A stretch of 64,000 nucleotides of DNA from a bacterium (GTDB taxonomy: Bacteria > Myxococcota_A > Polyangia > Nannocystales > Nannocystaceae), in NCBI GenBank assembly GCA_024742475.1, contig JANSYI010000022.1, positions 102,440 to 166,439 on the forward strand. The letters are read 5' to 3'. How positions within the stretch are numbered: position 1 is the stretch's first letter; every line of letters starts with the position of its first letter. The position numbers and the translations under genes are program-made. Shown one piece after another: positions 8,591 to 16,628 of this stretch. The notes beneath the pieces were generated by a model. The model was given only the letters and a program-made list of their open reading frames with translations, was not told where the DNA came from and did not search any database.

Positions 8591-9268
8591 ATGTCGAAGC
8601 GCCTGCATGTGCGGATGAACCGCGAGCAGCTTCTCGAGCAATCGGCGCACCTCGAGCATGGCGGGATGATGGTGCCGTCGCCGCGCGAGGTGCCGGAGCC
8701 GATGACGGACGTCTCCGTGCAGATCGAGACCAACGGCGTGTCGGCGCAGGTGGACGCGCGGGTCGTTCACGTTGCCGACGGGCAGGTTGGTCTGGCACTG
8801 CTCGACGCGGCGCAGGCACGGACGCGACTGCTGTCGCTGCTCGACCGTCCCGGTGAGTCCGACGACGGCGCCGGCAACCTGCGACTTCGCATCACGCGAA
8901 TGTCGTCTCTGGAGAAGCAGAACCTCGCGCTCAGCGGCAATCGGCTCGAGCGCATGGCGTTGCTCAAGGACAGCAACAAGGGCCTGCATACGCTCGTGCT
9001 GAAGAACCGCAAGATCACCTCGGAGGAGGTGCGCATGCTGGCGGGGTTTCGCAACGCAAACCCACAGGCGCTGCAGAAGATCGCGACCAACGCGGAGTGG
9101 CTCCGGGACGGCCGCATCGTGACCGCATTGGTCGGCAACCCCAAGACGCCGCCCCAGGTCGCCGTTCGTCTGCTCGACCGCCTGCCGAACGCAGAGATCC
9201 GACGCCTTGCGCGGGCCAGCGATGTGCCGCCCGCGATAGCCCGGGCCGCTCGCCGCAAGCTCGGCTGA
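8591..9268 (+). CDS. Conserved hypothetical with possible PilZ-like N-terminus and LRV-like C-terminal repeats
   Basis: Cytoplasmic protein of 225 aa. The N-terminal 90 residues (VSVQIETNGVSAQVDARVV, then VGLALLDA) look like a beta-barrel of the PilZ-like type seen in myxobacterial paralogues. The C-terminal half is alpha-helical, with leucine-rich-variant-like repeats (LVGNPKTPPQVAVRLLDRL, then LARASDVPPAIARAA). c-di-GMP-binding residues of classical PilZ (RxxxR, DxSxxG) are not obvious, so nucleotide binding is doubtful. It ends 13 bp before the convergent cytolysin-like gene. Confidence 0.7.
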   Translation: MSKRLHVRMNREQLLEQSAHLEHGGMMVPSPREVPEPMTDVSVQIETNGVSAQVDARVVHVADGQVGLALLDAAQARTRLLSLLDRPGESDDGAGNLRLRITRMSSLEKQNLALSGNRLERMALLKDSNKGLHTLVLKNRKITSEEVRMLAGFRNANPQALQKIATNAEWLRDGRIVTALVGNPKTPPQVAVRLLDRLPNAEIRRLARASDVPPAIARAARRKLG

Positions 9269-9281
9269 TCGGTTGAGGCTG

Positions 9282-10997
9282 CTAGGGCACGGGCGTGAAG
9301 GCCATGCGCACTTCGACCTGCTGGTCGCCGTCGGCGACGTTGTAGACGAAGTTGTCGTCGCGCCAGCCGTCTTCGTAGTCGATGGTGATCGTGTGGTCGC
9401 CGAGATTGTCGTCGGCGTTGAACGCACCGTCGTGCTCGCGCAGGTTGATGGTGATCGTGAAGTGGTGATCCGGCTGCGGCACGACGGGGATGATGTGCGA
9501 GTCGATGGTCCCGGTCTGCGGCCAGGACTGACCGGTGTTGATCGTGACCCACTGGTCGTCGTCGCGCTCCATGAGCGGGTAGGCGTTGGACTGCTCGTCC
9601 CAGCCGCGAATCCAGCCGTAGATTTCCAGGTCGCCGCCCGTGTCGGCACCGTCGTTGACCACGTAGAGGTTTTGGAGGGTGAGCTGCACGTTCTGCGAGA
9701 CGCGGGTGCACTCCTGCACGTCGTAGTCGGTGGTCAGCGCGAAGCCTGCGGGGCTGTTGTCGGCGAGGTAGGCCATCTTGTAGGCGATGGGTGCTCCCGG
9801 TGACTCGGGTGAGTACGTGCCGCCGCTCTGCAAGAACTCCGCGATGCCCTCGGCGCCTTGAATCGCCTGCACGGCCACGTTGCCGTCACCGCCGAGGATG
9901 AAGGCGGTGATCTGGGACTCGGAGAGGATCTCCGAGTGGGTCAGCGACACGCTGCCGTCGACGTCGACGGCTCCGGTGGAGAAGCCGAAGTCGAGCGCGG
10001 CCTTGAGCTCTTCGCTCGAGAAGTTGGAGGTGACCGCGAAGTAGACGATGCGGCCGTAGGTGACCGAGGAGACGTACGCGGGGGGCTCGCCCTGCAGCGT
10101 GGTCTCGACGTCGTCGAGGGTGACGCTGGGGTCGAGGTAGTCGCTCGGCCGCGCGGGCGGGTCGACGTCGACGGTGTAGTAGGCCTGGGTGAAGTTGACG
10201 AGGTAGCGGCTGTTTCGCTGGGTCTGGTCGAACTCCATGCTCGCCGAGACGTCGCCGGTCATCCACGCCACGTCGAGGCCGAGCGCGAGGCTGAGCTGCT
10301 CGGAGCTGTGCACCTCGGTCATCTCGTAGGCGATGTTCGCGGGCGTGTTGCCGATGACCTCGGCGTCGAGGATGTCGGCCATGGCCTCGCGGAACGAGCT
10401 CAGGGTGGGCTTTTCGAGCGTGGCCGAGACGTCTCCGTCGAGCACGCCCTCGAGGGAGGCGGAGAAGGTGAGCGGGGCGCGGTCGAACACCTTCGGGGTG
10501 AGCGTTCCATCGCTCAGCGTGTCGCCGCCGATGATGGCTCCGGGGTACAGGGTGCCGGAGTTGTTGGCGAAGGCGACGATCTTGTCGAACTGCTTGGTCT
10601 CGAGCAGGTTCGTCGTGGTGCACATGTAGTCGCCGTTGGGCTCGGGAGCGCTGGCGATGCCCTCTTCGACGTCGTTGGCGGGCAGCTCGATCGTGCCCAG
10701 ACCGATGATGTAGTCGTCGATGTCGTTGGTCGCTTCGGGCTCGCCCGTCGAGCCGTCATCCCATCCACCGGAGGACGCGTCCGCCGAGTCCGGGTCGTCG
10801 TTCGAGTCCGAATCGTCCCCGGAGCCGGTCGAGCCCCAGTCGTCCGTGGGGTCGTTGGGATCGTCGCCCTTGGTCAGCGAGCCGGACGTCTGGCCGCCGT
10901 CGAGGTCTGGCCCGACCGACGTGGCGCAGCCCATGAACACGAGTCCCAGAAGAGGTGTGAGCCATCGTGCGGTGGTGTTCTTGGGGAAGCGCTGCAT
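9282..10997 (-). CDS. Cholesterol-dependent-cytolysin-like pore-forming lipoprotein with divergent C-terminal domain
   Basis: Protein of 571 aa of the thiol-activated cytolysin/CDC-like superfamily. Residues 1-24 are a hydrophobic signal ending LGLVFMGC (probable lipoprotein), followed by an Asp/Ser/Gly linker to about 90. Diagnostic CDC-core signatures are NNSGTLYPGAIIGGDTL (about 146), FTQAYYTVDVDPPARPSDYL (about 269), PPAYVSSVTYGRIVYF (305-320) and PGAPIAYKMAYLADN (400-414), matching domains 1-3, which oligomerise and form the beta-barrel. The C-terminal 135 residues, in the place of membrane-recognition domain 4, are a different beta-rich domain with no Trp-rich undecapeptide. A role as a secreted pore-former against prey or competitors is inferred. 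The patatin-like gene lies upstream on the same strand. Confidence 0.88.
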   Translation of the reverse strand: MQRFPKNTTARWLTPLLGLVFMGCATSVGPDLDGGQTSGSLTKGDDPNDPTDDWGSTGSGDDSDSNDDPDSADASSGGWDDGSTGEPEATNDIDDYIIGLGTIELPANDVEEGIASAPEPNGDYMCTTTNLLETKQFDKIVAFANNSGTLYPGAIIGGDTLSDGTLTPKVFDRAPLTFSASLEGVLDGDVSATLEKPTLSSFREAMADILDAEVIGNTPANIAYEMTEVHSSEQLSLALGLDVAWMTGDVSASMEFDQTQRNSRYLVNFTQAYYTVDVDPPARPSDYLDPSVTLDDVETTLQGEPPAYVSSVTYGRIVYFAVTSNFSSEELKAALDFGFSTGAVDVDGSVSLTHSEILSESQITAFILGGDGNVAVQAIQGAEGIAEFLQSGGTYSPESPGAPIAYKMAYLADNSPAGFALTTDYDVQECTRVSQNVQLTLQNLYVVNDGADTGGDLEIYGWIRGWDEQSNAYPLMERDDDQWVTINTGQSWPQTGTIDSHIIPVVPQPDHHFTITINLREHDGAFNADDNLGDHTITIDYEDGWRDDNFVYNVADGDQQVEVRMAFTPVP

Positions 10998-11133
10998 CGT
11001 TCGACCTGCGGCCCCGACGTCGGGGCATGGAGGATATTAGCTTCCCTCTGACTACATGTCTTGCCACCGGGTGACTTTTTCGATGTCGTCGGGGTGTCAG
11101 GCTCCGGCCATCGGGGAACCGCTGATGCAAGAA

Positions 11134-11163
11134 GGGCGCGAACTCGCCCAGCGAGCCGCGCCC
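11134..11163 (-). terminator. Terminator hairpin after the patatin-like gene
   Basis: Reading leftward, a stem GGGCGCG/CGCGCCC encloses CTCGC/GCGAG around a 3-nt loop with a small internal loop, and is followed by TTCTTGC. It lies 20 bp after the stop of the gene at 11183 and 137 bp before the start of the cytolysin-like gene, suggesting separate transcription of the two. Confidence 0.55.
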
Positions 11164-11182
11164 CCTCGTCGGCGTATGCCGC

Positions 11183-12850
11183 CTACTCGACCGAGCAGCC
11201 TTCGCGGCGGAAGTCGGGGTCGATGTTCTCGTAGGCCTGCGCGCCCATCGTGAAGCTGGGGTCCTCGGTGATCATGACCGCGTTGTAGCCGTCGTCGGAG
11301 ACGGCAGCGATGTCGGTTGCGGGGATGTCGTTCCAGTTGGTGCACCACACGGCGTCGGCTTCGGCGACCGAGGCCGCGATCGAGCTCTGCGCGTCGAGGT
11401 CGTAGAGCGCGGTGCGGGTGTCGTCGTCCATGCCCAAGAGCGTGGCGACGCCGTCGGCAAAGCCTCCGACCTCGATGTCGGTGCGGGTCACGTACACGAC
11501 GTTGTCGCAACCCATGTTGCGCAGCACCAGCGTGGGGTGCAGGTCGGACCAGCCGCCGGCGGACACGGTGCCGTCGGGAAGCTCGAGCGCGCGCGCGAGG
11601 CCGGGCTCGGCGGGGCTGTACGACAGGGCGGTGCGCCAGGTGGCGGGCCCGATCGCGTGGAACTTCTCGGTCTTGATGTCGTCGAACTCGGCGGCGTTGC
11701 GTGCCGCGGTGTCGAGGTCGTCCTGCTGGCCGAAGTAGCCGAACTTCACGTGGTCGAAGTCCACGCCGAGCTCGAACTCTTCACCGGCGAAGTAGGCGTC
11801 GCGAGCACCCGCCCACCGCTCGACGCTGGGGCCGGTGATGACCGACGTGGAGATGAGGGCCGGAAGCTCGCCGCCGACCTCGTCATCGATGCGGCTGCGG
11901 TACTGGTCTGCGTTGGCGATGAAGTCGTCGCGCCACGTGGTCGCGAGCGCGCCAAAGGCTTCGCCACAGGTTGCGCCGCTGTCCCCCATGGGCAGGGCGG
12001 CGACCTCGGCCCAGCTGAGGCCGCGTCCGGGCGTGGCGCAGCCCTGCATGAACCGCTCGAAGCCGTCGGCGTCGTAGTTGCCGTAGCCCGCGTAGAAGCT
12101 GCCGATGCGGCCGACCAGGTCCGCGACGGCGGCGAAGTCGATGAGGCCGGGGCGCACCAGGATCTTCGGGTCGGACGCGTCGAAGCTGGCCAGGCCGCTC
12201 AGGGCGGCCGCGATGTCGCGGATGTGGAAGGCGGGGTCGGGCGAGCTTTGCAGCAGCGCGAGCAGCTCGGCGTTGACGAGCGAGCGGAGGTCTTCCGACG
12301 CCAGAATCTCTTCGAGGGCTGCGATGGCCGCGTCGGGGTCGGTCTGCGCGAGACCCTCGAGGTCTTGCTCGGCCGCGCGTTGAGCGATGGGGATGAGCTG
12401 CGTGATGGCGGCGGCCTCGGGGGTGCCCGCGAGCACGACGACGTAGCCCTGAAGGCTCTTGAGCAGGAGGGCGGCCCGGTTGGCGGCCTCTTCGGCGTCG
12501 CAGGTCTTGCTGTCGGCGCAGGCGTCGGCGACCGCCGGGTTCATCTGCACGGACTCGAGCAGGAAGGAGCTGATCGAAGCCGAGCTGCCGCCGGAGACGC
12601 CCGAGGTGAGGCCGTAGTGCTCGATGATGCGAGACATCGAGGCGAAGTGCGCGGTGATCAGCTCACCGTTGCCGCGGACGCCCATGCAGTAGCTGTGCTG
12701 CTGGAACGTCTCGGAGTCGCCGTCGCCGTCGGCGTCGTCGCACTTGGCCCCGTCGCACTGCCCACCGTCGGAGGCGTCGTCCGAGCCGTTGTCACAGGCG
12801 GAGAGGGAGAGGCTGAGAAGGGAGGCGACGACGATCGAGGAAAGACGCAT
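11183..12850 (-). CDS. Patatin-like phospholipase-related lipoprotein
   Basis: Lipoprotein of 555 aa (signal SLLSLSLSAC, then an Asp/Gly-rich linker). At about residues 58-100 it shows GVRGNGE, comparable to the patatin oxyanion loop, and the nucleophile elbow GVSGGSS (Gly-x-Ser-x-Gly). Near residue 440 the segment SAGGWSDLHPTLVLR aligns with the patatin DGG/DGA region, but the usual Asp position is Ala, so the Ser-Asp dyad may be altered or displaced. A long helical insert lies between. Patatin-like enzymes cleave acyl esters of phospholipids. With the adjacent cytolysin-like gene this suggests membrane attack, which is an inference. Catalytic competence is uncertain. Confidence 0.7.
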   Translation of the reverse strand: MRLSSIVVASLLSLSLSACDNGSDDASDGGQCDGAKCDDADGDGDSETFQQHSYCMGVRGNGELITAHFASMSRIIEHYGLTSGVSGGSSASISSFLLESVQMNPAVADACADSKTCDAEEAANRAALLLKSLQGYVVVLAGTPEAAAITQLIPIAQRAAEQDLEGLAQTDPDAAIAALEEILASEDLRSLVNAELLALLQSSPDPAFHIRDIAAALSGLASFDASDPKILVRPGLIDFAAVADLVGRIGSFYAGYGNYDADGFERFMQGCATPGRGLSWAEVAALPMGDSGATCGEAFGALATTWRDDFIANADQYRSRIDDEVGGELPALISTSVITGPSVERWAGARDAYFAGEEFELGVDFDHVKFGYFGQQDDLDTAARNAAEFDDIKTEKFHAIGPATWRTALSYSPAEPGLARALELPDGTVSAGGWSDLHPTLVLRNMGCDNVVYVTRTDIEVGGFADGVATLLGMDDDTRTALYDLDAQSSIAASVAEADAVWCTNWNDIPATDIAAVSDDGYNAVMITEDPSFTMGAQAYENIDPDFRREGCSVE

Positions 12851-13011
12851 GAGGTGTTCCTACGCGGAGCCACACTCTCCCACATGTCCTACATTTGCAA
12901 AGTCGCGAGGTTGGCGCATGGGAAACTGGTAGCGATTCCGTGGGCTTGGACTGCGGGTGCGGCGCGCGTCCCAAGACGCACCCCAGTGGATGCGTGAAGT
13001 CCGCCCTCGGG

Positions 13012-13506
13012 TCACAAGCCGTAGCGGGTCTTTGGCATGCCCAGCAGGCGAGCCTCCGCCTCGTCGGTGACCGAGAGCAGCGACTGGTCGAGCGCCGGAG
13101 AAGAGCCGCAGCCGCAGGCGATGACGTGGCGCTCCGGATCCACGGCGAAGTTGGCTCGGTAGGTCGCGTGCTCGGGCAGGGTGAAGACCTGGCTGACGGC
13201 GGCCTGACCCACGAGCACGAGCACCGTGTACGTGCCCGGGGGCAGCCCGTCGAAGCGGAAGCGGCCGTACTCGTCGGTGGTCAGCTCCCCGTCGCCCGCG
13301 AGGGCGCTCGACTCGAGCACGACGAGCGCGTTGCCGAGGGGGACGTCGGTGTCGCGATGTCGGACAGTTCCGCTGATCGCTCCACCCTGGCTCGCATCAC
13401 ACGTCAGAGATGGCTCCTCGTAGACGGCGAAGGGAGCCGCAGACTGGCTTGCGCGCGGGGCTGCGCAACCCGCCACGAGCAAGGCCAGCAACGCAAGCCG
13501 CCGCAT
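13012..13506 (-). CDS. Lipoprotein with carboxypeptidase-regulatory-like (CarbopepD_reg) domain
   Basis: Lipoprotein of 164 aa from the ATG at 13506 (LALLALLVAGCAAP). The central part is a prealbumin-like beta sandwich typical of CarbopepD_reg: GAISGTVRHRDTDVPLGNA, then TTDEYGRFRFDGLPPGTYTV. A short C-terminal region has a Cys pair (ACGCGSS). Such domains are usually structural or binding modules on surface proteins; no enzymatic function is implied. It stands alone: the next gene on the same strand starts about 160 bp downstream and the neighbour to the right is divergent. Confidence 0.8.
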   Translation of the reverse strand: MRRLALLALLVAGCAAPRASQSAAPFAVYEEPSLTCDASQGGAISGTVRHRDTDVPLGNALVVLESSALAGDGELTTDEYGRFRFDGLPPGTYTVLVLVGQAAVSQVFTLPEHATYRANFAVDPERHVIACGCGSSPALDQSLLSVTDEAEARLLGMPKTRYGL

Positions 13507-13721
13507 CAGGCACCGCTCCAAGCGCCCAGACACAGGGAGATCCACGTCGCGTAGTGGTGAGCGTGCCGCTGCAGATGCCGTCGCATGCCCTTCCTACGGG
13601 GAGGACGACGATCGCTTGCAGTGTTCCGTCACTCGGCCGCGGCATCTGGGGAGGGGCCCAGCTGGCCCGATTCGGCCTGTTGCGGGGTCGGCTCGGCGAC
13701 AGCAAGAGGGACTCTGCCAGC

Positions 13722-14327
13722 GTGCCTCGTGAAAGCGCATCGGCCGAAAGAGGGTGCCCCAAGATCAAGGCGGCCCAGCTACAGGCCAACCTCCAGAGCC
13801 TCGAGCTCCTCGACGAAGCCGAGGAGCGTCGCGTTCGTGAGCGCCTCGGACCCGAGCTGATCGCCGAGATCCGCGAGGCCGGGAGCGCGCAATGGTTTCC
13901 GCTGGAATACGACGTGCGGATCAGCCTTTGCGTCGTCGAGGTTTGCGGGTTCGAGCGGTCCAAGCGGTGGACCCACGACTCGACCGTCCAGGCGCTCGGT
14001 GGCGCCCTCCTGCGCAACCTCGTCCGCCCGGCCCTTCGGCTCTTCGGCGCCAAGCCGCAGACCGTGCTGCGGTTTACGCCCAAGGTGCTCGACCAGCTGC
14101 TCGCCAACTGCGGTCAGTTCAGCCTGGAGTTCCCAGGCGAGGACACGACCGTCATCGTCGGTCTCGGCCTGCCCGACCCGTTCAGTGCCCCCACGCCCTA
14201 CTCCGAAGGCTACGGAGAGGTCTTTGCTGCCGTCTGCTCGATCGTGGGTGTCACCCCGAGCGTGCAGACCGTGCGGGTTGCCCAAGGGCACGTCGAGTGG
14301 CGCCTGAGCACGTCCGAAGCGGCGTAG
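13722..14327 (+). CDS. DUF2378-like (TIGR02265-type) myxobacterial protein, tentative
   Basis: Protein of 201 aa with GTG start at 13722, preceded by AGAGGGA. Features recalling the Myxococcales-restricted TIGR02265/DUF2378 family are an N-terminal KIKAAQLQANLQSL helix, a WFPLEYDVRISL segment near residue 62, and a RPALRLFGAKPQ region. The family assignment is from memory of its pattern and is tentative; its biochemical role is unknown. The open frame extends upstream to 13410, but that part has the composition of a shadow of the divergent lipoprotein gene. Confidence 0.6.
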   Translation: MPRESASAERGCPKIKAAQLQANLQSLELLDEAEERRVRERLGPELIAEIREAGSAQWFPLEYDVRISLCVVEVCGFERSKRWTHDSTVQALGGALLRNLVRPALRLFGAKPQTVLRFTPKVLDQLLANCGQFSLEFPGEDTTVIVGLGLPDPFSAPTPYSEGYGEVFAAVCSIVGVTPSVQTVRVAQGHVEWRLSTSEAA

Positions 14328-14342
14328 CGCGCGGCTCGCCCG

Positions 14343-15131
14343 TCACTCGGCGGCGGCTTCGGCCGGCTGCACGATGCGCGATGTGGTCTGTCCCACGAAG
14401 TCCTCCTCGCGATCGAAGAACTCCCGCGTCTTGGCGTAGAACGGACGCGCCACGACAAGCGACGAGTGCCCGCCGGGCATGACGATGTAGTCGTTGTCGG
14501 CGTCGATGCCTTGCAGAGGCTTGGCCAAGGGGCACAGGCCGTCCTCGGCGGCCTGAATCATGCGCACGGGCAGCCCCTCGGGGATGGGCGCCTCGCGGAG
14601 GTCGCGGAGGAAGGGGCTCATCGGGAGGACCTGCCAGACGCTCTGGCTGACGGCGCCAATGACCGCGGCGCCTGCCAGGCCGACCCAAGTGCCGTCGACC
14701 GGCGAGCCGAGCAGCGCCATGCGGCGGACCATCCGACTGGCCTGCAGGAACTTGACCGCGTGCAGCGAGACGAGCCCGCCCATGGAGAAGCCGACGACGT
14801 CGAACTGCTCGACCCCCAGCTCGTTCTGCAGACGCTCGAGCTGCTCGACGAATCGCTGAGCCGACCACCGGAGCGAGCGGGTCTGGAACGTGCCGTGGTG
14901 GTAGCTGAAGACGACGCGACCATCGGCCTGAAAGCGCTTGGTCATCGGCAGCATCGTGCCGCGCGTACCCAGGAAGCCGTGGCACAGGATGACGGGCGGT
15001 TGGCCCGGTTGCGTCCAGGACATGTCGCCCGCGAACCGGTTGCCGCGGACGAGTCCTCGCGCGTAGGCAGCACCGTGGGTCACGGTGCGCCGGACGAGCT
15101 CGAACTTCCCAGTCTTCTCTCGCTCTCCCAA
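14343..15131 (-). CDS. Alpha/beta-hydrolase, lipase-like
   Basis: Protein of 262 aa with a complete alpha/beta-hydrolase triad in order: oxyanion segment LCHGFLGTRGTM (about residue 50), nucleophile elbow GFSMGG (about 114), Asp in AEDGLCP (about 205) and His in GGHSS (about 223). The HGFLG opening resembles secreted triacylglycerol lipases, but no signal peptide is seen, so it is probably cytoplasmic or membrane-associated. The longest frame starts at TTG 15131; a GTG 16 codons in is an alternative. It is divergent from the nucleotidyltransferase gene at 15366. Confidence 0.85.
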   Translation of the reverse strand: MGEREKTGKFELVRRTVTHGAAYARGLVRGNRFAGDMSWTQPGQPPVILCHGFLGTRGTMLPMTKRFQADGRVVFSYHHGTFQTRSLRWSAQRFVEQLERLQNELGVEQFDVVGFSMGGLVSLHAVKFLQASRMVRRMALLGSPVDGTWVGLAGAAVIGAVSQSVWQVLPMSPFLRDLREAPIPEGLPVRMIQAAEDGLCPLAKPLQGIDADNDYIVMPGGHSSLVVARPFYAKTREFFDREEDFVGQTTSRIVQPAEAAAE

Positions 15132-15174
15132 TCCGAGTGAAGTCTAGCAAGACGGAACGCTGATTCGTGCACGC

Positions 15175-15186
15175 GAAATGCATTTC
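15175..15186. promoter_or_regulatory. 12-bp palindrome in a divergent intergenic region
   Basis: GAAATGCATTTC is a perfect palindrome lying in the 234-bp region between the divergent lipase and nucleotidyltransferase genes. This stretch is noticeably less GC-rich than its surroundings, as promoters often are. It may be an operator; nothing identifies the regulator. Confidence 0.3.
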
Positions 15187-15365
15187 ACGGCGCATCTGCC
15201 GAATCTGCGGGGATCGCACGTGTGTCCGAACAGCCGACGAACCGTGTTTTCCCCGTGACTTCCGATGCTTGCAAGACATTGCCCGACAAGTGCGCCTGGA
15301 GCGTGGTTCGTATTGCGGAGGCCTGGTTCGCACCGGCGCCGAGGCCGAGGCGCTAGCATCGCTGG

Positions 15366-15827
15366 GTGGACCTCGTCGCCGAGATGCACCTGATCGCGAA
15401 CGCGCTCGAGGCCGCGGGCATCGACTACGCAGTGTGCGGAGGTGTGGCCGTGACCGCCTACGGCGCGCCGCGATCGACCGACGACCTCGACATTCTCGTC
15501 CGACCCGACGACGTGTCGCGGGTATTGGAGGAGGTCCGGCGCTTGGGGTACGTGTTCGCCGCGCTGCCGCTCTGCTTCGACGAAGGCACGGAACGAGAGC
15601 GCCAGGTTCAGCGGGTCACGAAGCTCCTCGAGGGTCAGCACCTCGTGCTCGACCTGATCCTCGCCGCGGGGCCGTTCGAGGGATCGTTGGATGACCGCGT
15701 CGAGGTCCGTCTCGCCGAAGGGCCCTTGCGCCTGGTGTCCCGGTCCGTTCTGGAGCACATGAAGCACCTCGCCGGACGCCCGAAAGACCTGGCAGATCTC
15801 GAGGCGCTACGTAAGCTCGAAGAGTGA
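15366..15827 (+). CDS. AbiEii/MNT-like nucleotidyltransferase (candidate toxin-antitoxin component)
   Basis: Protein of 153 aa with the polymerase-beta-type nucleotidyltransferase signature: YAVCGGVAVTAYGAPRSTDDLDILV (GG helix followed by the DxD of DDLDI, about residues 20-44), and a C-terminal HLAGRPKDLADLEAL motif typical of AbiEii-like or DUF6036-like proteins. The GTG at 15366 is used; an ATG six codons in is possible. The last base pairs overlap the next gene as GTGA. Relatives act in type IV or MNT/HEPN-type toxin-antitoxin or abortive-infection pairs; function here is inferred from the fold and pairing. Confidence 0.75.
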   Translation: MDLVAEMHLIANALEAAGIDYAVCGGVAVTAYGAPRSTDDLDILVRPDDVSRVLEEVRRLGYVFAALPLCFDEGTERERQVQRVTKLLEGQHLVLDLILAAGPFEGSLDDRVEVRLAEGPLRLVSRSVLEHMKHLAGRPKDLADLEALRKLEE

Positions 15828-16060
15828 GCGGGCTCGACCCAGCGACGGTTGCGCGAAGGCTACGAGCGGGAGCGCGGTTGTTTCGATTCCTCGACGCGGC
15901 GGAGGCCCAGCGGGCCATGGCGGGCGAGCTCGCCTCCGACGGCGTCCGCTCGGAACCGCAGCTCGACTTCGCCCAACGGGTTGCGCAGCGTCTCGAGGTC
16001 CTTCGCCAGCTCAACCGTCGGCGCGACGCCGTCCGTCTCCGCGTGTCGAGCAGCCTCTAG
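15824..16060 (+). CDS. Small partner of the nucleotidyltransferase (78 aa)
   Basis: Helical, Arg/Ala/Leu-rich protein whose GTG overlaps the stop of the nucleotidyltransferase by 4 nt (GTGA), which implies translational coupling. The sequence (RLFRFLDAAEAQRAMAGEL, then QRLEVLRQLNRRRDAV) has no recognised domain. Tight coupling to a nucleotidyltransferase suggests the second half of a toxin-antitoxin-like pair. A comparable pair in the opposite gene order lies at 28.2-28.9 kb. Confidence 0.55.
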   Translation: MSGLDPATVARRLRAGARLFRFLDAAEAQRAMAGELASDGVRSEPQLDFAQRVAQRLEVLRQLNRRRDAVRLRVSSSL

Positions 16061-16111
16061 CCCAAAAACGAACCTGTTGTGCGCTGGGCGTGCCGGGTAT
16101 CGTCGGTTGCG

Positions 16112-16600
16112 ATGCCCGTCGCGGAGCCGTTCGAGCAGCTCGCGCTCGACTCCCACATGGCCGTGGCGGGGCAGGGGCGTCTGTTCGTGGTCATCACCCT
16201 GCAGCCGCCGACGGTCGACTCGCTAGAGCGCTTCCGTCGATGCATCGTCGCCCGGCACGACGCCGTCGGCGATTCGCTGCTCGGCGTGGTCACGCTCGGC
16301 TCGCGGCGACCCTCGCTCGAAGCAGGCGCGCGGCAGTCGGTGCTCGACATCTGGGCGGAGGTTCGCCCGCGCATGCACTGCTGCGCGGTCTGGATCCGGC
16401 GCGACTCATTCGCGGGCGCGCTCCAGCGGAGCCTCGTCACCGGCCTGCTGATGGTGCGTCGTCCCCAGATGCCGACTGACGTGGTCGCCACGGCCGAGGG
16501 CGCGGTCGCGCTGCTTGCCAGGGCCGAGCCTTCGCTCGACGCGGACACGCAGGCCCAGTGGTCGACCGGGCTCGAGGCGTTCGCGTCCGAGTTCGTGTAG
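16112..16600 (+). CDS. Conserved hypothetical protein (162 aa)
   Basis: Protein without signal peptide or membrane segment. Alternating beta/alpha elements are visible (GRLFVVITLQPP, LLGVVTLGS, MHCCAVWIRR, LVTGLLMVRR), suggesting a small alpha/beta fold with an exposed Cys pair. No family is recognised. ATG 16112 is chosen within a frame open from 16079. It follows the nucleotidyltransferase pair by about 50 bp on the same strand and is convergent with the LysR gene. Confidence 0.55.
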   Translation: MPVAEPFEQLALDSHMAVAGQGRLFVVITLQPPTVDSLERFRRCIVARHDAVGDSLLGVVTLGSRRPSLEAGARQSVLDIWAEVRPRMHCCAVWIRRDSFAGALQRSLVTGLLMVRRPQMPTDVVATAEGAVALLARAEPSLDADTQAQWSTGLEAFASEFV

Positions 16601-16628
16601 ACCGCGTACGCGGCGGGCGAGGTGGCGT

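Noticed and set aside
13410..13721. N-terminal extension of the DUF2378-like protein
   Set aside because: This part is antisense to the divergent CarbopepD_reg lipoprotein gene and encodes Arg/Pro/Ala-rich sequence; the family-like region begins after GTG 13722.
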